Assembly (NCBI GenBank): GCA_024277285.1
Contig: JAJRVM010000348.1
Span: 1-26,200, forward strand
Length of the DNA: 26,200 nt
Direction: 5' to 3'
Source of the DNA: Planctomycetota bacterium
GTDB lineage: Bacteria > Planctomycetota > Planctomycetia > Pirellulales > Pirellulaceae
Each line of letters opens with the position of its first letter. Within the stretch, counting starts at the first letter, position 1. This document shows positions 23,848 through 26,200 of the stretch, one piece after another. The position numbers and the translations under genes were made by a program. Under the pieces are notes generated by a model. The model saw only the letters and a list, made by a program, of their open reading frames with translations. It was not told the origin of the DNA and ran no database searches.

Positions 23848-25617
23848 ATGTTGGACCATAAGTGGTTGGTGCCCGTCTGTGTGATCGTCGCTAGTCTTGG
23901 GCTGGCCATGGGCGCCTTGGGGCCCGTGATTTTCAAATCCGGTCCGCAACTGGTTTCGCCGCCGGGCGGTGGGGCGTCGAGCGTCGCATCGCCGAGTGAT
24001 GGACCGCCGAAAAGTGTGCCCGATCCGGCGCCAACGACACCCCGCCTGACAGATGTGACCGACGAATCGGGGATCGACTTCAAGCATGTTAACGGCCGGA
24101 CAGGACGTTTCGAGTACGTGGAAGTCATGGGGAGCGGCATCGTCTGCCTTGATTTCGACCAGGACGGCGACCTGGACTTGTACTTTGTGAACGGCAACAA
24201 CGTCGACGGTGATCCGGATACCTCGGTCACGAATCACCTGTATCGCAACGAAGGTGGGCTGAAGTTTCGAGATGTGACGACCGAGGCCGGCGTCGGTGAC
24301 ACGGGGTATGGCCAGGGTGCGGCAGCGGCGGACTACGATCAGGACGGCGACCTGGATCTGTACGTCACCAACTACGGACCCAACGTCCTGTACCGAAACA
24401 ACGGTGACGGCACGTTCGAGGACGTCGCCGCACAGGCGCGTGTGCGCGATGCAGGATGGGGACAAAGCGTCTGTTTTGTCGACTATGACGCCGATGGACA
24501 TCTCGATCTGTTCGTTCAGAACTACCTACGATACGATTCAACAAGAGGAGTTAAATCGTTCATCTACGTCGGTTCACGACGAGTCCCGGACTACCCGTCT
24601 CCACTCGGCTTTCCGGGTGCGTCGGATCGGCTTTACCGAAACGAAGCCGATGGTACTTTCCGAGACGTGACCGAGTTTGTGGGTATCGGCTCACACGTTG
24701 GTAAAGGGATGGGACTTGCCTGCGTCGATTTTGACAACGACGGTCGCACTGACATTTTCATCGCAAACGACACGATGGCGAATTTCCTGTTTCGCAATCT
24801 TGGAGCAGGAAGATTCGAAGACGTCGCGCACCTGTCAGGCGTCGCCTACAACAACTCGGGGATCCCCGAGGCGTCGATGGGTGTGGATGTGGCCGACTAT
24901 GACGACGACGGCGATTGGGATCTCATTGTTCCCTGTCTGTCGCGGCAGTTCTTTACGCTTTACCGAAACGACGGCGCTCAGTTTACCGACGTCTCGCCAT
25001 CATCCGGAATGGCTCAAGCGACTGGCGGTGCGACAGGGTTCGACGCCCATTTCCTGGACTATGACAACGACGGAGATCTCGACCTGTTCTTTACCTGTGG
25101 CGGCGTCCGCATGAACGAACGGGCACCCGTTGACGCGAGCTACGACCGACGCTACGGAATGCCCGACTTGCTGCTGGCCAACGACGGCCACGGACGATTC
25201 ACCAACGTGTCTGACCGCGCCGGACCTCACTTTCGACGGTCGCTGATCGGACGAGGATCGGTCGTTGCCGATCTGGACAACGATGGAGATCAGGACATTG
25301 TGGTTTCGAACCTGGGCGAGCGCCCCGTCGTCCTACGCAATGATACTTCCACCGGCCACTGGCTCGCTCTGGAGTTGACCGACGGCCAGAGACGACACAA
25401 TCTCAATGGCGTCAGCGTCTGGATTACCGTCGGTGGGCAACGACACCACGCCACAACCCATCCAGGGACAACGTTCCTGTCGCAAAGCGATCGTCGTTTG
25501 CATTTTGGTTTGGGAACTGCAACGCGCGTTGAACGTATCGAAATCGACTGGCCCAGCGGTCAACGGCAAGTTCTTCAGAACATCGATGCCGACCAGATAC
25601 TGAGCGTCACCGAATAA
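23848..25617 (+). CDS. FG-GAP/VCBS-repeat and ASPIC/UnbV domain protein (CRTAC1-like)
   Basis: A 589-residue exported or membrane-anchored protein: an N-terminal hydrophobic segment (about 6-30) is followed by a Pro/Ser-rich linker and a beta-propeller. Seven calcium-binding loops of the D-x-D-x-D-G-x-x-D type occur at about 102, 162, 212, 294, 350, 404 and 475 (for example DFDQDGDLDL, DYDADGHLDL, DLDNDGDQDI). The C-terminal ASPIC/UnbV domain (about 502-571) ends in IDWPSGQRQ. The start at 23848 has AAAGGA about ten bases upstream and opens the hydrophobic segment; an ATG at 23725 would add 41 unrelated residues. It is divergent from the TPR gene. Function is unknown; surface binding is a reasonable inference. 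Confidence 0.9.
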   Translation: MLDHKWLVPVCVIVASLGLAMGALGPVIFKSGPQLVSPPGGGASSVASPSDGPPKSVPDPAPTTPRLTDVTDESGIDFKHVNGRTGRFEYVEVMGSGIVCLDFDQDGDLDLYFVNGNNVDGDPDTSVTNHLYRNEGGLKFRDVTTEAGVGDTGYGQGAAAADYDQDGDLDLYVTNYGPNVLYRNNGDGTFEDVAAQARVRDAGWGQSVCFVDYDADGHLDLFVQNYLRYDSTRGVKSFIYVGSRRVPDYPSPLGFPGASDRLYRNEADGTFRDVTEFVGIGSHVGKGMGLACVDFDNDGRTDIFIANDTMANFLFRNLGAGRFEDVAHLSGVAYNNSGIPEASMGVDVADYDDDGDWDLIVPCLSRQFFTLYRNDGAQFTDVSPSSGMAQATGGATGFDAHFLDYDNDGDLDLFFTCGGVRMNERAPVDASYDRRYGMPDLLLANDGHGRFTNVSDRAGPHFRRSLIGRGSVVADLDNDGDQDIVVSNLGERPVVLRNDTSTGHWLALELTDGQRRHNLNGVSVWITVGGQRHHATTHPGTTFLSQSDRRLHFGLGTATRVERIEIDWPSGQRQVLQNIDADQILSVTE

Positions 25618-25712
25618 CCGATCTGCGTCATCATCTTGCCGAGAGTCACGGTAGCGATCAGCAAGATCGCCCTCAACGATGTCAACGCAAGAAACTCCTG
25701 GTGACTTTACGA

Positions 25713-25731
25713 CACACCGTCCGATGGTGTG
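25713..25731 (+). terminator. Small hairpin downstream of the ASPIC/UnbV gene
   Basis: CACACC (25713-25718) pairs with GGTGTG (25726-25731) around a 7-nt loop, about 95 bp after the stop. It has no T-run, so it is only a weak terminator candidate. Confidence 0.3.
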
Positions 25732-25828
25732 AGCGCAGCGAGTATCGGCATTCGCCCCGGCGCATGCGAGCGCCTTTCATCTTTGGAAACCACGATTCTC
25801 GCGTGTTCGCCAACACGAATCAAATGAC

Positions 25829-25844
25829 ACTGCGGCTGGAAGCC
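25829..25844. repeat. Dispersed repeat arm, copy near the right edge
   Basis: ACTGCGGCTGGAAGCC matches 87-102 exactly and is the reverse complement of 60-75. The sequence to its left (25788-25820, with CGATTCTCGCGTGTTCGCC) is loosely similar to 36-54. It lies in the 583-bp gene-free end of the window (25618-26200). Confidence 0.7.
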
Positions 25845-25895
25845 TTGTCATTACCCAAGTTTCTTGCCCTCTGTGCTTTTTGGAAAAGAGTGGAA

Positions 25896-26088
25896 ACGCA
25901 GAGTTCGCAAAGGGCGCAGAGACGCGCAGAGACGCACAGAGGAGGGATAGGACGAATTCTTAAAGGGTGTCTTTTTGCCCTGTTTGTCGGAGCCATGATT
26001 GACGAACGACCGTGATTTTTCCAGTTCGATTCTCTAAGATCAGAATCTCTTCCTCTGCGCGTCTCGGCGTCCTTCGCGTGCTCTGCGT
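25896..26088 (+). repeat. MITE-like dispersed repeat, copy 2
   Basis: The left arm (25896-25943) carries repeated CGCAGAGACG words. The right arm (26051-26088) carries the reverse complement words, such as CTCTGCGCGTCTCGGCGTCC. The internal words AGAGGAGGGAT (25938-25948), AGTTCGATTCTC (26023-26034) and CGGCGTCCTT (26065-26074) appear in the same order and at similar spacing as in copy 1 at 4254-4435 read on the other strand. No coding sequence lies inside it. Confidence 0.75.
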
Positions 26089-26200
26089 TGACCACCTCAG
26101 AGGGGCGGTCACGATCGACTCGCGCCACGAAACCCGCGGCGACACTCGTCCACGGTGGAAAACCCGTGTTCTCAAATGCGGCTGGTCCACTCGCGATCAC

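Noticed and set aside
23539..24501. 320-codon minus-strand frame spanning the divergent region
   Set aside because: It runs antisense through the ASPIC/UnbV gene and overlaps the TPR gene in another frame; both of those have clear family motifs.

Overview
The window looks like chromosomal DNA from a planctomycete, probably of the Pirellula/Rhodopirellula type. The reasons are the gene content: a secreted sulfatase, an ASPIC/UnbV repeat protein divergent from a TPR protein, a long-loop FabI and a large secreted protein of no recognisable family, together with mostly short operons. The assignment is by gene flavour only; no rRNA or other taxonomic marker is present. I found no prophage, insertion sequence, CRISPR array, toxin-antitoxin pair or multi-gene defence cassette. 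Most of the window is ordinary housekeeping and metabolism.

Left part (1-9.6 kb). A decayed TolB/PD40-type fragment and an apparently orphan plus-strand terminator precede a tRNA-Lys(CTT) on the minus strand. A nested hairpin then separates the tRNA from a GAF plus sigma-54 activator gene. Divergent from that gene are fabI (enoyl-ACP reductase) and a Nudix hydrolase that overlaps it by 4 bp. Next come a secreted HExxH metalloprotease-like protein and, convergent with it, a phospholipid pair (plsC-like acyltransferase then a cdsA-like CDP-diacylglycerol synthase). An orphan beta-class DNA methyltransferase and a TIM-barrel sugar isomerase/epimerase-like protein follow on the plus strand.

Middle part (9.6-16.8 kb, all minus strand). 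In transcription order this holds infC, a cold-shock protein, a Cys/Met-metabolism PLP enzyme, infA, a large secreted protein of unknown function, a lysA-type decarboxylase and an unusual 4Fe-4S ferredoxin. Two of the three bacterial translation initiation factors therefore sit within 2.6 kb of each other. infC reads back to a non-canonical ATC start codon behind an ideal Shine-Dalgarno sequence, so a standard gene caller would clip 25 residues from it. The 776 bp upstream of infC has no convincing gene but does contain strong hairpins.

Right part (16.8-26.2 kb). A minus-strand run of TPR membrane protein, D-aminoacylase-like amidohydrolase (lacking the usual first metal-binding HxH), sulfatase, TrkH/KtrB potassium channel and TrkA/KtrA regulator is divergent from an ASPIC/UnbV (CRTAC1-like) protein. 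A perfect 32-bp palindrome lies immediately before the trkH start.

Repeats are the most distinctive non-coding content. Two copies of a roughly 185-195 bp MITE-like element (4254-4435 and 25896-26088) have inverted arms rich in CGCAGAG words, share three colinear internal words and lie in opposite orientations; one supplies the last codons and stop of the Nudix gene. A second dispersed repeat shares a 19-nt word at 36-54 and 13385-13403, and a 16-nt hairpin arm at 60-75, 87-102 and 25829-25844.
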